Positions 27,827 to 36,164 of a stretch of DNA of 64,000 nucleotides are shown here, in pieces. The notes beneath the pieces were generated by a model. The model was given only the letters and a program-made list of their open reading frames with translations. It ran no database searches and had not been told where the DNA came from. The translations under genes were made by a program, and so were the position numbers. Every line of letters begins with the position of its first letter. Position 1 is the stretch's first letter. The stretch covers positions 186,001-250,000 of the forward strand of contig NZ_BMXV01000006.1 of NCBI RefSeq assembly GCF_014651935.1, given 5' to 3'. This DNA comes from Marinobacter zhanjiangensis (lineage in GTDB: Bacteria; Pseudomonadota; Gammaproteobacteria; Pseudomonadales; Oleiphilaceae).

Positions 27827-29089
27827 ATGATCGCCAGGCTTATTTATGGCAGAAAGCGTAGGGACCGCTGGTGGCGATATCATGTTCTCAGAGCGGCGTT
27901 CATTCAGGCTCAGGTCGGCGGCAGGGAAGAACAGTCCCTGTCCCGGGCCTTCCGGCGCTTGGGGCATGGTCGGATCCCCACCGAACTGGTGTCGTTCTGG
28001 TGTAATCTGGTGGGGCTTGGCGCTTCTCGCAAGTCATCGCTTCAGCCTGACGACCTATCGCTCTTGGAGAAAAGTGCTGGTGAGCTGTCTCCATCTCTGG
28101 CTTCTGGCATATGCTGGCTGGATTTGTTCCGCCTTTGTATCGGAATCGGTTTCTTTCAGTTGGCCAGGATCTTGCGGAGCAAGGGGCTTGACAGAATGCA
28201 GGCGGATGGGGATGCCGGAAATGCGACCCTGGAGCAGGTGACGGCCGCCTGCTATGCGGACATCGAGGCGGAAGACTATACCGGCGCCCGAACACGGCTG
28301 CGCAGGATGGAAGCCATGGGGCGTACCGGAAAGAGGCTCGCACATGCGGACTGGTTTATCACCCTGATGGCTGCGGAGAGCGACTGCGACAGTCGCGGTA
28401 TAGAGCAACTCCTGTCGGATAATGACCGCGAATTCGGTGCCCTGATTCGTGGCCAGCGCGTTGCGCTGGTGGGTCCGGTGCCCAGCAAGATTGCCCAGGG
28501 TGCAGAGATCGACGAACATGATGTGGTCGTCAAGTTTGGCTATCGAGGCGGTGACAAGGGGCGGGATCCTGAGACCCAGGGAGCCCGCCTGGACGTCTCC
28601 TATTACAATAACTCCCAGGCGAAGTTGCTGGCGGAGTCGAACTACGACGAGGTGTTTGCCTCAATCCGGTGGGCTGTGTGCAATAACCGCAAGGGGCTTT
28701 CGCACTTCCCCGAGGACTACCCGGGTTTGCGTCTGGTGGCTTCTTTGCAATGGTTGCTGCCGGACACCCATCTGAATGCTGGCCCCAATGCGCTTCTGGA
28801 TCTGCTCAGGTTCGAGCCTTCGGGAATCAAAGTCTTCAATACCGACATGATGCTGTCTTCCGGCAGGTTTGCAGGCTATTTCCCGGACGGGGCCAAATCT
28901 ATTGACCACACCCGCTCGTTTATCAAAACCCACGATCCCATACTGCAATACCAGCTAATGCATCGGCTATGGGTGTGTGGCCACATTGAGGGCGATGAAC
29001 GGTTTGAGGAAGTGATGGAAATGGGTCTTGTGGGTTACCTCAATGAACTCCAGAAAGCCTATGGCGCAAACACCCGGGCGTTGGTGTAA
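27827..29089 (+). CDS. Sialyltransferase-like (GT29-type) protein
   Basis: A 420-residue protein. Residues 1-200 are helical with no recognised domain. From about residue 208 the text RVALVGPVPSKIAQGAEIDE, HDVVVKFGYRGG resembles the L-motif of GT29 sialyltransferases (V.VVGNG.S..G..ID..D.V.R). Further on, LNAGPNALLDLLRF and the SGRFAGYFPDG stretch fit a Rossmann-like second half. Following two aldolases and a CMP-sugar synthetase-like gene, it is a good candidate to transfer the product. The assignment rests on one motif region and on context. Confidence 0.55.
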   Translation: MIARLIYGRKRRDRWWRYHVLRAAFIQAQVGGREEQSLSRAFRRLGHGRIPTELVSFWCNLVGLGASRKSSLQPDDLSLLEKSAGELSPSLASGICWLDLFRLCIGIGFFQLARILRSKGLDRMQADGDAGNATLEQVTAACYADIEAEDYTGARTRLRRMEAMGRTGKRLAHADWFITLMAAESDCDSRGIEQLLSDNDREFGALIRGQRVALVGPVPSKIAQGAEIDEHDVVVKFGYRGGDKGRDPETQGARLDVSYYNNSQAKLLAESNYDEVFASIRWAVCNNRKGLSHFPEDYPGLRLVASLQWLLPDTHLNAGPNALLDLLRFEPSGIKVFNTDMMLSSGRFAGYFPDGAKSIDHTRSFIKTHDPILQYQLMHRLWVCGHIEGDERFEEVMEMGLVGYLNELQKAYGANTRALV

Positions 29090-29167
29090 GGGGAGGGGAG
29101 TGAATCGAGTATTTTGGCAGCACTGTCCCCGGATCTTGCACTTCCTTCCCCCAGGCAGGTCCTGACC

Positions 29168-29893
29168 ATGTCGTTTTCCATCAATGACGGATCCTGGTAT
29201 CTGGTGTCGAATCTGGACGAAGCCACCAGCTACGAATTGTTCGATGCTGTTGTTCGTGGTCAGATCCGACGCGAGCAGGTGTTCCGGGACAACTGGCGAA
29301 CCCTGAGTGCCCAGGTCAGGTTCCGGGATGATGCCCTGCAGCTGAAGGTTTCCAGGGCCCGCAACAACCGTCGGTGGGAGCGATTGCTGACGCGATTCAG
29401 GGGTAGTGATGCGGTGCGTTCCTTCCGACATCTCGAGCGTATGTCCTCCATGGGTTTTTCTGCACCGGAACCTGTATTGGCGGGAGAGCAGCGGCGCGCG
29501 GGATTCGTGACCGACTCATTCGTCTGCTATCACTATGTGGACGGACGCCCCGCCGGACCGGAGGATGTTCCTGCAGTGCTGGAGGCTTTGAGAAAGCTTC
29601 ACCGGCAGGGATACCTTCGCACAGATGCGCAAATCGCCAACTTCCTGATAGCTGGTGATTCCGTCGTGTTTATTGACTTCCGGCTAAAGAAACCCTGGTT
29701 TCTGCCGGCACTGCAGAAGGCTCGGGAGCTGGACCGGTTTCTCCGGAGTTGCCCGGACGCGAGGGATGCACTGACCGAAAAGGAAGTGTCGTCCAGATGG
29801 TTGCGTGTGGCCAGGTGGCTGGAGGATCTAAGCTTTGGAATCCGGCGCCTGAAGAGGCGATTCAGAGAACCGCGTAAGACAAGGAATTCCTGA
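29168..29893 (+). CDS. LPS core kinase of the WaaY/RfaY type
   Basis: A 241-residue protein with a divergent kinase fold: N-lobe QLKVSRARNNRRWERLLTRF, then SFRHLERMSSMGFSAPEPVLA, a hinge YHYVDGRPAGP, catalytic loop GYLRTDAQIANFLI and metal site VVFIDFRLKKPWF. This pattern fits WaaY/RfaY, which phosphorylate core heptose. The usual catalytic-loop His-Gly-Asp is changed to Arg-Thr-Asp, with the Asp kept. Start at 29168 is chosen over a TTG at 29114. It is the second sugar kinase of the region. Confidence 0.65.
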   Translation: MSFSINDGSWYLVSNLDEATSYELFDAVVRGQIRREQVFRDNWRTLSAQVRFRDDALQLKVSRARNNRRWERLLTRFRGSDAVRSFRHLERMSSMGFSAPEPVLAGEQRRAGFVTDSFVCYHYVDGRPAGPEDVPAVLEALRKLHRQGYLRTDAQIANFLIAGDSVVFIDFRLKKPWFLPALQKARELDRFLRSCPDARDALTEKEVSSRWLRVARWLEDLSFGIRRLKRRFREPRKTRNS

Positions 29894-29923
29894 TGACCCC
29901 GGATATTTTCAAGTGAGCGACTT

Positions 29924-31006
29924 ATGAAAAAAGCCGTGCTGTTCTGCCCCTCGAAGGTGTGGGGCGGGATCGAAAAGAACGTGCTGCTCAGGGCCCGTTT
30001 TCTGGGAGAAAGCGGGGTCCGAGTCTACGTTATCCTCCTGCAGGGATTCTTTGCTGAACGTTTTGAGGAGTTGGATAATGTGTCAGTGATTGAAGTGAAA
30101 TCCCGGGGTGGGGATTTCAACCTCGCCGTCGTTGCCAACTATGTGAGAATTCTCCGTCGTCTTCAACCTGATGTCGTATTTGCCGCGCTCAAGAAAGACT
30201 GGTGGCTGGTTTCACTGTCTTCGAAGCTGGCCGGAGTGAAACGTGTCATCCTGTATCTCGGGATCGCACGAAGGGTAAAAAGCCCGGTCAAATTTTTCGC
30301 TATCTTCCGCTTGATGAAGTCCATCCTGATGGTTAACAGCGGCTCCCTGAAACAGGAAATGCTCAAACACCCCCGTTTTTTCGATGAAAACAATGTAGTC
30401 CGGGTGTACAACGGTTTCAGTCAGTCGGAGACCGAAGTGCCGGGGCTGGATTTTCGGGCCATGTTTGACCTGCCGGACGATGCAGTGATTGTGGGATGTG
30501 CCGGGCGCTTCAGCCCCATGAAGGGGTTCGACCTTTTGCCGGACGTGCTCTCTCGTTTGCCGGCCAATGTGCATGTAATCCATGCCGGTGAGGGGGAGTT
30601 CGAACAGCAGATCAAGGCGGAGATACAGGCGCGGCCGGAGTCCGAACGGATTCATTTCCTCGGTTATCGGAAGGATATGGACCGGTTCTTCAACAGCATC
30701 GACCTGTTCCTGCTGTGTTCAAGGAACGAGGGTATGGCAAACGTGCTCAACGAGGCCATGAGCTACGGCAAGCCGGTCATCTCAACCCGTGTTCCCGGCA
30801 GTGAGGAACTGCTGGGCGACGGCAGGTACGGCATTCTTGTTGACATCGACGATGTCGATGCCATGGCAGAAGCGGTCCTTGCTGTAGTGAATCGGGAAAG
30901 GCAATTCGATCCGTCAGAGCTCAGGCAGTGGATTGAAGGGGAGTTCGGTATGCACAGGATGGTTGCCGAGACCAACCGGTTGTTCTTCGAAACACCACTC
31001 CCCTAG
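29924..31006 (+). CDS. GT4 family glycosyltransferase
   Basis: A 360-residue retaining glycosyltransferase with GT-B fold. The C-terminal nucleotide-sugar domain has GCAGRFSPMKGFDLLPDVL, FLGYRKDMDRFFNSIDLFLL and the E-x7-E motif EGMANVLNEAMSYGKPVI. The N-terminal half (KVWGGIEKNVLLRARFL) is an acceptor-binding domain. It acts at the cytoplasmic face in LPS or capsule assembly; donor and acceptor are not predictable. By eye its base composition is a little more AT-rich than its neighbours. Confidence 0.85.
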   Translation: MKKAVLFCPSKVWGGIEKNVLLRARFLGESGVRVYVILLQGFFAERFEELDNVSVIEVKSRGGDFNLAVVANYVRILRRLQPDVVFAALKKDWWLVSLSSKLAGVKRVILYLGIARRVKSPVKFFAIFRLMKSILMVNSGSLKQEMLKHPRFFDENNVVRVYNGFSQSETEVPGLDFRAMFDLPDDAVIVGCAGRFSPMKGFDLLPDVLSRLPANVHVIHAGEGEFEQQIKAEIQARPESERIHFLGYRKDMDRFFNSIDLFLLCSRNEGMANVLNEAMSYGKPVISTRVPGSEELLGDGRYGILVDIDDVDAMAEAVLAVVNRERQFDPSELRQWIEGEFGMHRMVAETNRLFFETPLP

Positions 31007-31061
31007 AGCCCCGGACTGGAAGCCTGTATCGCGTATCAGACAAAACGCCACGATCTGATGG

Positions 31062-31730
31062 ATGCCTGAATGTATAAAAAAGGTTGTTGAATTGGCACTA
31101 AAATATAAACTCAGGGCATTCTGGATCGATACCTTCAACCGTCTGAAATATGGTGCAGAGGCGCCTCGTTACGCGGAACGTATCTGGGTCCGTCCCTCTG
31201 AATGCAAACGATACATAGAGGCCCGGGATCTGGCCGATCGCCTGGGCTCGAAGGTGCGGCAGATGTCCGGGCGGGTCGTCTCCGAGTGGCCCGGGGACCT
31301 GGAGCAACCTTTCGAAAACCATCCCAAGCTGACCTATTGCTGGGCCCACTGGAAGGAAGGCAAAGACTGGCAGGACGCCGGTGCGATTGACTTTCTGCTG
31401 GGGAAAATCGCCATCTCTCCGACGGGAATCACGGACCAGTGCAGTACTCCTGAGGATGTCTGGAACCGTTATCGCACCCTTGATCTGATTTGGGATGGGG
31501 TAAAGGCGCAGGGCCATTTCCCCTCCCGTCAGGAACTGGACCCCGGCAACTACCGGGAGGTGGGCGGTATTCTGATTCATATCGGGCCGGGCGGCGAGCC
31601 GGTTTTTTCTGGCGCCGGCTGTCACCGGTTCGCTATGGCCCTGTTGCTGGATGCTCCATTCCCCGCTCAGCTGGGCTGCGTCCACGTGTCTGCATTGGAG
31701 CACCTGCCAAGGTTTCGGTCACCTGATTAA
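31062..31730 (+). CDS. ParB-fold-like protein in glycan cluster
   Basis: A 222-residue protein with no standard glycan-enzyme motif. Near the C-terminus it has YREVGGILIHIGPGGEPVFSG, then AGCHRFAMALLLDAPFPAQL and a terminal VHVSALEH. This is the pattern of ParB/sulfiredoxin-fold proteins (GxHR then AxLLG). Similar proteins turn up in surface-polysaccharide loci without a known role. The start is uncertain: ATG 31062 has no clear ribosome site and a TTG at 31086 is possible. Confidence 0.45.
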   Translation: MPECIKKVVELALKYKLRAFWIDTFNRLKYGAEAPRYAERIWVRPSECKRYIEARDLADRLGSKVRQMSGRVVSEWPGDLEQPFENHPKLTYCWAHWKEGKDWQDAGAIDFLLGKIAISPTGITDQCSTPEDVWNRYRTLDLIWDGVKAQGHFPSRQELDPGNYREVGGILIHIGPGGEPVFSGAGCHRFAMALLLDAPFPAQLGCVHVSALEHLPRFRSPD

Positions 31731-31775
31731 ATAAAGGGCGCAGGGCGCCATAAATCTGCTTTACAGGGGGAGTTG

Positions 31776-32432
31776 ATGGTCGATCTGGCCAGTTACAGAA
31801 CATGGGTATTCGACTGCGACGGTGTGCTGCTGAACTCCAACAAGGTCAAGACGGATGCCTTCTTCCGCGCGGCAGAGCCATACGGCCGTGACAAGGCCTA
31901 TGCGCTGGTGGACTATCATATCCGCCACGGCGGTATTTCCCGCTACGTGAAGTTCCATCTTTTCCTTTCTGATATCGTTGGCCATGAAAAGATTGATGAG
32001 GGTGAGCTCGGGGAGCTGCTCGATCATTACGCCAGCCATGTTCGGCAGGGGTTGCTGGACTGCGATGTAGCCTCCGGATTGACCCGTTTGCGTGAACTTA
32101 CCTCTTCGGCTGGTTGGCTGGTTGTCTCCGGCGGTGACCAGGCGGAGCTTCGATCCGTTTTTGGCGAGCGTGGGCTGGCGGATTTGTTCGATGGCGGCAT
32201 CTACGGCAGCCCCGATACCAAGGATGAGATTCTCACGCGGACCCTGAACGAGGGTATCCTCCGCCGGCCGGGGGTGTTTGTGGGCGACAGTCAGTACGAT
32301 ATTGAAGCTGCAACCCGCGCCGGTCTGGACTTTATTTTCTTACGGCGTTGGAGTGAGTCGGGTTTTGACTTCGCGGACGCAACCGTAAAGCTTGAGGGTA
32401 TCGATTCTATCGTTGCCCGGCTCCAGCAGTAA
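31776..32432 (+). CDS. HAD-superfamily phosphatase
   Basis: A 218-residue HAD hydrolase: motif I VFDCDGVLLNSN, motif II WLVVSGG, motif III lysine in GSPDTKDEIL, motif IV VFVGDSQYDIEAATRAGL. The cap is the small helical type of phosphoglycolate phosphatases (about residues 18-85). It likely removes a phosphate from a sugar or small intermediate made by the cluster. ATG at 31776 follows GGGGAG closely; it ends 16 bases before the next gene, suggesting a shared pathway. Confidence 0.8.
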   Translation: MVDLASYRTWVFDCDGVLLNSNKVKTDAFFRAAEPYGRDKAYALVDYHIRHGGISRYVKFHLFLSDIVGHEKIDEGELGELLDHYASHVRQGLLDCDVASGLTRLRELTSSAGWLVVSGGDQAELRSVFGERGLADLFDGGIYGSPDTKDEILTRTLNEGILRRPGVFVGDSQYDIEAATRAGLDFIFLRRWSESGFDFADATVKLEGIDSIVARLQQ

Positions 32433-32448
32433 CGACAACGAGGTTGAT

Positions 32449-35400
32449 TTGGAAACCACTACGGAATCTGCCGATAGCCGATTGATCATCCTGGGCGCAG
32501 GCAAACCTTACCGCGGCGAGCAGCACAGTGTCTTGCGGGGGACCAATGGTCATCGTCGGGTACTGGACTGGCTGCTTCACGCCATGAGTGACGTCTCGCC
32601 GGAGGTGCATTTCGTCGGCGGTTATCAGCTGAATGAAGTGGCGGAGCAGTATCCCCATCTTCATTATGTGGTGAATCCGAACTGGGAAACAACTGGCGCT
32701 GCCGCGTCGTTACTCGAGGCCTCTTTGAATGTGCGGGCGCCTAATTATGTTTCGTTCGCAGATATCCTGTTTCGCCGCTCCTCCGTACAGGCACTTTCAG
32801 AAAGTTCCGCCGATATCGCACTGTTGGTGGATAGCCGTTGGAGGCATCGCGTCGAACGTGCCGATGAAGATCTCGCCCGATGTGAGAAGGCGAATTTCCA
32901 TGGGGAAATGGTCACCAGGCTGGGGCGGGATATCCCGACGGAGCTGGCGGACGCCGAGTTTGTCGGGCTGGTGAAGCTGTCTCAGACAGTTGCGGATTAC
33001 ATTGAAAACCGGCGTCACGATATTCCTGAGATTATTCGCTCAGAGAGTCTGTCGGGGTTCATCGAGCATCTCAGGGTGCGCGGCTTCACGGTAGAAGCCG
33101 TGGATGTGGCTGGTGACTGGGCCGAACTGAATGATCCCAGTGACCTGACACGCTTCATCCTGGGCACCAAGGCCCAGACTCTGCACCGGTTGCAGGGCAT
33201 GGTGACCCATAGCCGGATCGAAGACCAGGTCAGTTTTACCGTTGCCGCCTGGTCCGATGAACCGTCGTCGATTTTGTCTGACATTGACCGGCGCCTGAGT
33301 CGTTCGAGTCGTCTGGTAGTGCGCAGTAGTGCCTTGTCGGAGGACGGTTTCGGAGTATCCAACGCGGGAGCCTACACCAGTCTTCTGAACGTGGAGCGTG
33401 CTTCCAGAGAAACACTGATGGGGGCTATTGATGAAGTTATCGCGTCCTATCCGGATGGCCATCCAGAAAATCAGGTCCTGGTGCAGCCAATGCTGCAGAA
33501 TGTTGTCGCCAGCGGTGTTGCCTTTACCCGCGTGCTGGCGACCGGCGCACCCTACTATGTCGTCAACTACGACGATACGACCCGGAGTACTGAATCCATC
33601 ACCAGTGGCTCGAGCCGCGAGCACAAAACCCTGTATTTGCACCGGGATGCCGCTGCTGACCACTATTGCATCCCCGACAATCTTAAAGGGCTGATACCGG
33701 CACTGAAGGAGGTGGAGTCCCTGCTGGATTTCGACTCGCTGGATATCGAGTTTGCGATATCCGAGGGCGCGGTTCTTCACATACTGCAGGTGCGCCCTAT
33801 TGCCGTGCAGCATGAACTGGACAGTGCTGATGCGGCAAAAGAAGCGCTTGATCAGGCGTCAGCAAGGTTCGGGCAGTTGCAGTCGCCCGGGCCTTTTGTG
33901 GTTGGCAGCAAGGCATTGTTCGGGGTCATGCCGGACTGGAACCCGGCTGAGATTATTGGCACCCGCCCCGGCCGGCTTGCTGCAAGCCTCTACCGGTACC
34001 TGATTCTGGATGATGTATGGGCGCGTCAGCGGGCCGAATACGGATACCGGGATGTGCGCCCGCAACCGTTGCTGACCCAGTTTGCGGGCCACCCCTATAT
34101 CGATATCCGGGCCAGTTTCAATTCGTTCATTCCAGCCACTCTTGATGACGATCTCGCTGGGCGATTGGTGGACTTTTATCTGTCCTGGCTACAACGACAC
34201 CCGCATCTTCACGATAAAGTCGAGTTCGAAGTGGTGCCTACGTGTTTCAGCCTGGACTTTGATCAGTGGCGTGATCGCCTGGAGAACGGAGGAGGTTTCA
34301 CGGCCAGCGAAGTGACTCAGCTGTCGGATGGACTCCGATCCATCACCGCCGGTGCTTTTCAGCGAACGCCATCGGATCTGCAGGCGCTGACCAAACTGCG
34401 GCAGCGCTTCGGAGTGATCCGCGAACAACGGATGGCACCGCTGGATAAGGCGATGGTTTTGCTGGAGGAATGTCGGCGCTATGGAACCTGTACATTCTCT
34501 CATCTGGCTCGCAGCGCCTTTGTCGCCGTTACTCTGCTGCGCTCGGCCGTTTCCCGGGGTGTGTTGTCCCAGCAGGCAGTTGATGCATTCCTGCAGACAA
34601 TCCGGACTGTATCCCACCGTTTCACGGACGATGCCCTGCTGGTTCGTCAGGGTGAAAAATCGTTCCCGTCATTCGTGGAAGAGTACGGGCACTTGCGACC
34701 GGGCACTTATGATATTACGTCTCCCAGCTATGCCGAGGAGCCGGAGCGATACCTTCGTCCCGTTGTCGACAGCGCCCATCAGCCTGAGGAGTCTTCCGGA
34801 ATTGAGCAATGGTTGGCGGATCGGGGGGCGTTTCAGGCCGCGCTGGCGGATGCCGGTCTGCCGGATCAGCCGGAGCCGGTTGAGGCCTTTCTGCGAGGTG
34901 CCATTGAGGGACGTGAGCTGGCAAAGTTCGAGTTCACCCGCCACCTCTCCCTGGCACTGGATTGCCTGGCGGAAGTGGGGATGGCCCATGGTATTGATCG
35001 GGACCAGATGGCCCGGATTCCGCTGGAAGGTCTGGAGGCGCTTCGGGCCGGAAACCTGGGCGTATCGGATGTGGGGCAGTGGCTGCGGCAACAGGCTGAA
35101 GAAGGCCACGAAGCGGAACGGGTTGCATCGCTGGTGGAGCTGCCCCCGCTGCTGGTCTGCCCGGACGACTTCCAGGGCTTCCTGTATGCCGATAGTCACG
35201 CCAACTACATCGGCAATGCCCGCGTTCAGGCTGATTGTGTAGACCTCGGTCAGGCAGGGTCGTTAGAGGGCGAGCAATCTCTGGCTGGACGTATTGTACT
35301 GATTCCCCAGGCAGATCCGGGATATGACTGGCTGTTCGGTCACGGTATCGCCGGGTTGGTCACAATGTACGGTGGCGCCAACTCGCACATGGCCATCCGT

Positions 35401-35520
35401 GCTGCAGAATTTGGCTTGCCGGCGGCTATCGGGGTTGGTGAAGCGACGTATGCGCGTCTCTCGGGGGCGTCGGTACTGGAGCTGGATCCTGCCAACAAGC
35501 GACTGGAGATTATTCGCTGA
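32449..35520 (+). CDS. Glutamine kinase-like protein (Cj1418 type) fused to a nucleotidyltransferase
   Basis: A protein of 1023 residues from the TTG at 32449 (GAGG 6 bases upstream; another TTG at 32392 overlaps the HAD gene). Residues about 10-240 are a nucleotidyltransferase domain (IILGAGKPYRGEQHSVL, ending DWAELNDPSDLTRF). Residues about 260-480 are the ATP-grasp domain of PEP synthase-type enzymes (SRLVVRSSALSEDGFGVSNAG). A long middle follows, and the C-terminal phosphohistidine domain has GGANSHMAIRAAEFGLP, with His about 980. The last 780 or so residues match C. jejuni Cj1418 in architecture and length; Cj1418 phosphorylates the amide nitrogen of L-glutamine. The next two genes resemble Cj1417 and Cj1416, which strongly supports this over PEP synthase. 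Confidence 0.72.
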   Translation: METTTESADSRLIILGAGKPYRGEQHSVLRGTNGHRRVLDWLLHAMSDVSPEVHFVGGYQLNEVAEQYPHLHYVVNPNWETTGAAASLLEASLNVRAPNYVSFADILFRRSSVQALSESSADIALLVDSRWRHRVERADEDLARCEKANFHGEMVTRLGRDIPTELADAEFVGLVKLSQTVADYIENRRHDIPEIIRSESLSGFIEHLRVRGFTVEAVDVAGDWAELNDPSDLTRFILGTKAQTLHRLQGMVTHSRIEDQVSFTVAAWSDEPSSILSDIDRRLSRSSRLVVRSSALSEDGFGVSNAGAYTSLLNVERASRETLMGAIDEVIASYPDGHPENQVLVQPMLQNVVASGVAFTRVLATGAPYYVVNYDDTTRSTESITSGSSREHKTLYLHRDAAADHYCIPDNLKGLIPALKEVESLLDFDSLDIEFAISEGAVLHILQVRPIAVQHELDSADAAKEALDQASARFGQLQSPGPFVVGSKALFGVMPDWNPAEIIGTRPGRLAASLYRYLILDDVWARQRAEYGYRDVRPQPLLTQFAGHPYIDIRASFNSFIPATLDDDLAGRLVDFYLSWLQRHPHLHDKVEFEVVPTCFSLDFDQWRDRLENGGGFTASEVTQLSDGLRSITAGAFQRTPSDLQALTKLRQRFGVIREQRMAPLDKAMVLLEECRRYGTCTFSHLARSAFVAVTLLRSAVSRGVLSQQAVDAFLQTIRTVSHRFTDDALLVRQGEKSFPSFVEEYGHLRPGTYDITSPSYAEEPERYLRPVVDSAHQPEESSGIEQWLADRGAFQAALADAGLPDQPEPVEAFLRGAIEGRELAKFEFTRHLSLALDCLAEVGMAHGIDRDQMARIPLEGLEALRAGNLGVSDVGQWLRQQAEEGHEAERVASLVELPPLLVCPDDFQGFLYADSHANYIGNARVQADCVDLGQAGSLEGEQSLAGRIVLIPQADPGYDWLFGHGIAGLVTMYGGANSHMAIRAAEFGLPAAIGVGEATYARLSGASVLELDPANKRLEIIR

Positions 35521-36164
35521 TGCGACTTGCAATCACCCAACGGGTTGAAGTGGTAGCTTCTCACGGTGAACGACGGGATTGCCTTGATCAGCAATGGGCG
35601 ACATTTCTGGAGAGTCTCGGTTTCTCGATGCTGCCAGTGCCCAATAACCTTGATTCCCCGGTTGACTGGCTGGAAGCGCTCGAGGTGGACGGACTGCTGC
35701 TGACCGGAGGCAATGATATTGCCGGGTTACCGGGGGCCAGCAACGTGGCACCGGAAAGGGATCAGACAGAAACGGCGTTGCTGACCGCGGCGAGCGAGAG
35801 GCAGATGCCTGTCCTTGGCGTCTGCCGTGGGATGCAGATGATGAACCACTGGCTGGGTGGCGCGCTGGAACCAGTCACCGGCCATACCGCCGTGCGACAC
35901 CAGCTCAATGGACGTCCGACCGAACCGGGACTCGAGGCCTTCCGCGACGTGAACAGCTTTCATGACTGGGGCATCCCGTCTGCCGGACTGGCGGAATCGC
36001 TGGTGGCCCAGTTACACAGCGACGACGGCTATGTGGAAGCATTTATACACAAGTCACTGCCCTGGGCCGGGATCATGTGGCACCCGGAGCGGGAAGCACC
36101 GTTCTGCGAGCCGGACCGGACAATTGTTCACCGAGTATTCAGAGAGAGATTATGCAAACACTGA
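35520..36164 (+). CDS. Class I amidotransferase-fold hydrolase (Cj1417 type)
   Basis: A 214-residue class I glutamine-amidotransferase fold protein with an apparently complete triad: Cys102 in LGVCRGMQMM, and His188/Glu190 in WHPERE. In the phosphoramidate pathway of C. jejuni, Cj1417 removes glutamate from CDP-glutamine to release cytidine diphosphoramidate. Its start shares a base with the preceding stop (TGATG) and its end overlaps the next gene by 13 bases, so the three are translationally coupled. Without that setting it would pass as a PuuD-like gamma-glutamyl hydrolase. Confidence 0.75.
   Translation: MRLAITQRVEVVASHGERRDCLDQQWATFLESLGFSMLPVPNNLDSPVDWLEALEVDGLLLTGGNDIAGLPGASNVAPERDQTETALLTAASERQMPVLGVCRGMQMMNHWLGGALEPVTGHTAVRHQLNGRPTEPGLEAFRDVNSFHDWGIPSAGLAESLVAQLHSDDGYVEAFIHKSLPWAGIMWHPEREAPFCEPDRTIVHRVFRERLCKH

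Noticed and set aside
32449..35520. Phosphoenolpyruvate synthase or rifampicin phosphotransferase
   Set aside because: Shares the ATP-grasp and phosphohistidine domains, but the fused nucleotidyltransferase and the Cj1417/Cj1416-like neighbours fit a glutamine-kinase role better; not fully excluded.
35520..36164. PuuD-type gamma-glutamyl-GABA hydrolase of putrescine breakdown
   Set aside because: The fold fits, but no puu genes are near and the gene is translationally coupled to the two phosphoramidate-type genes.
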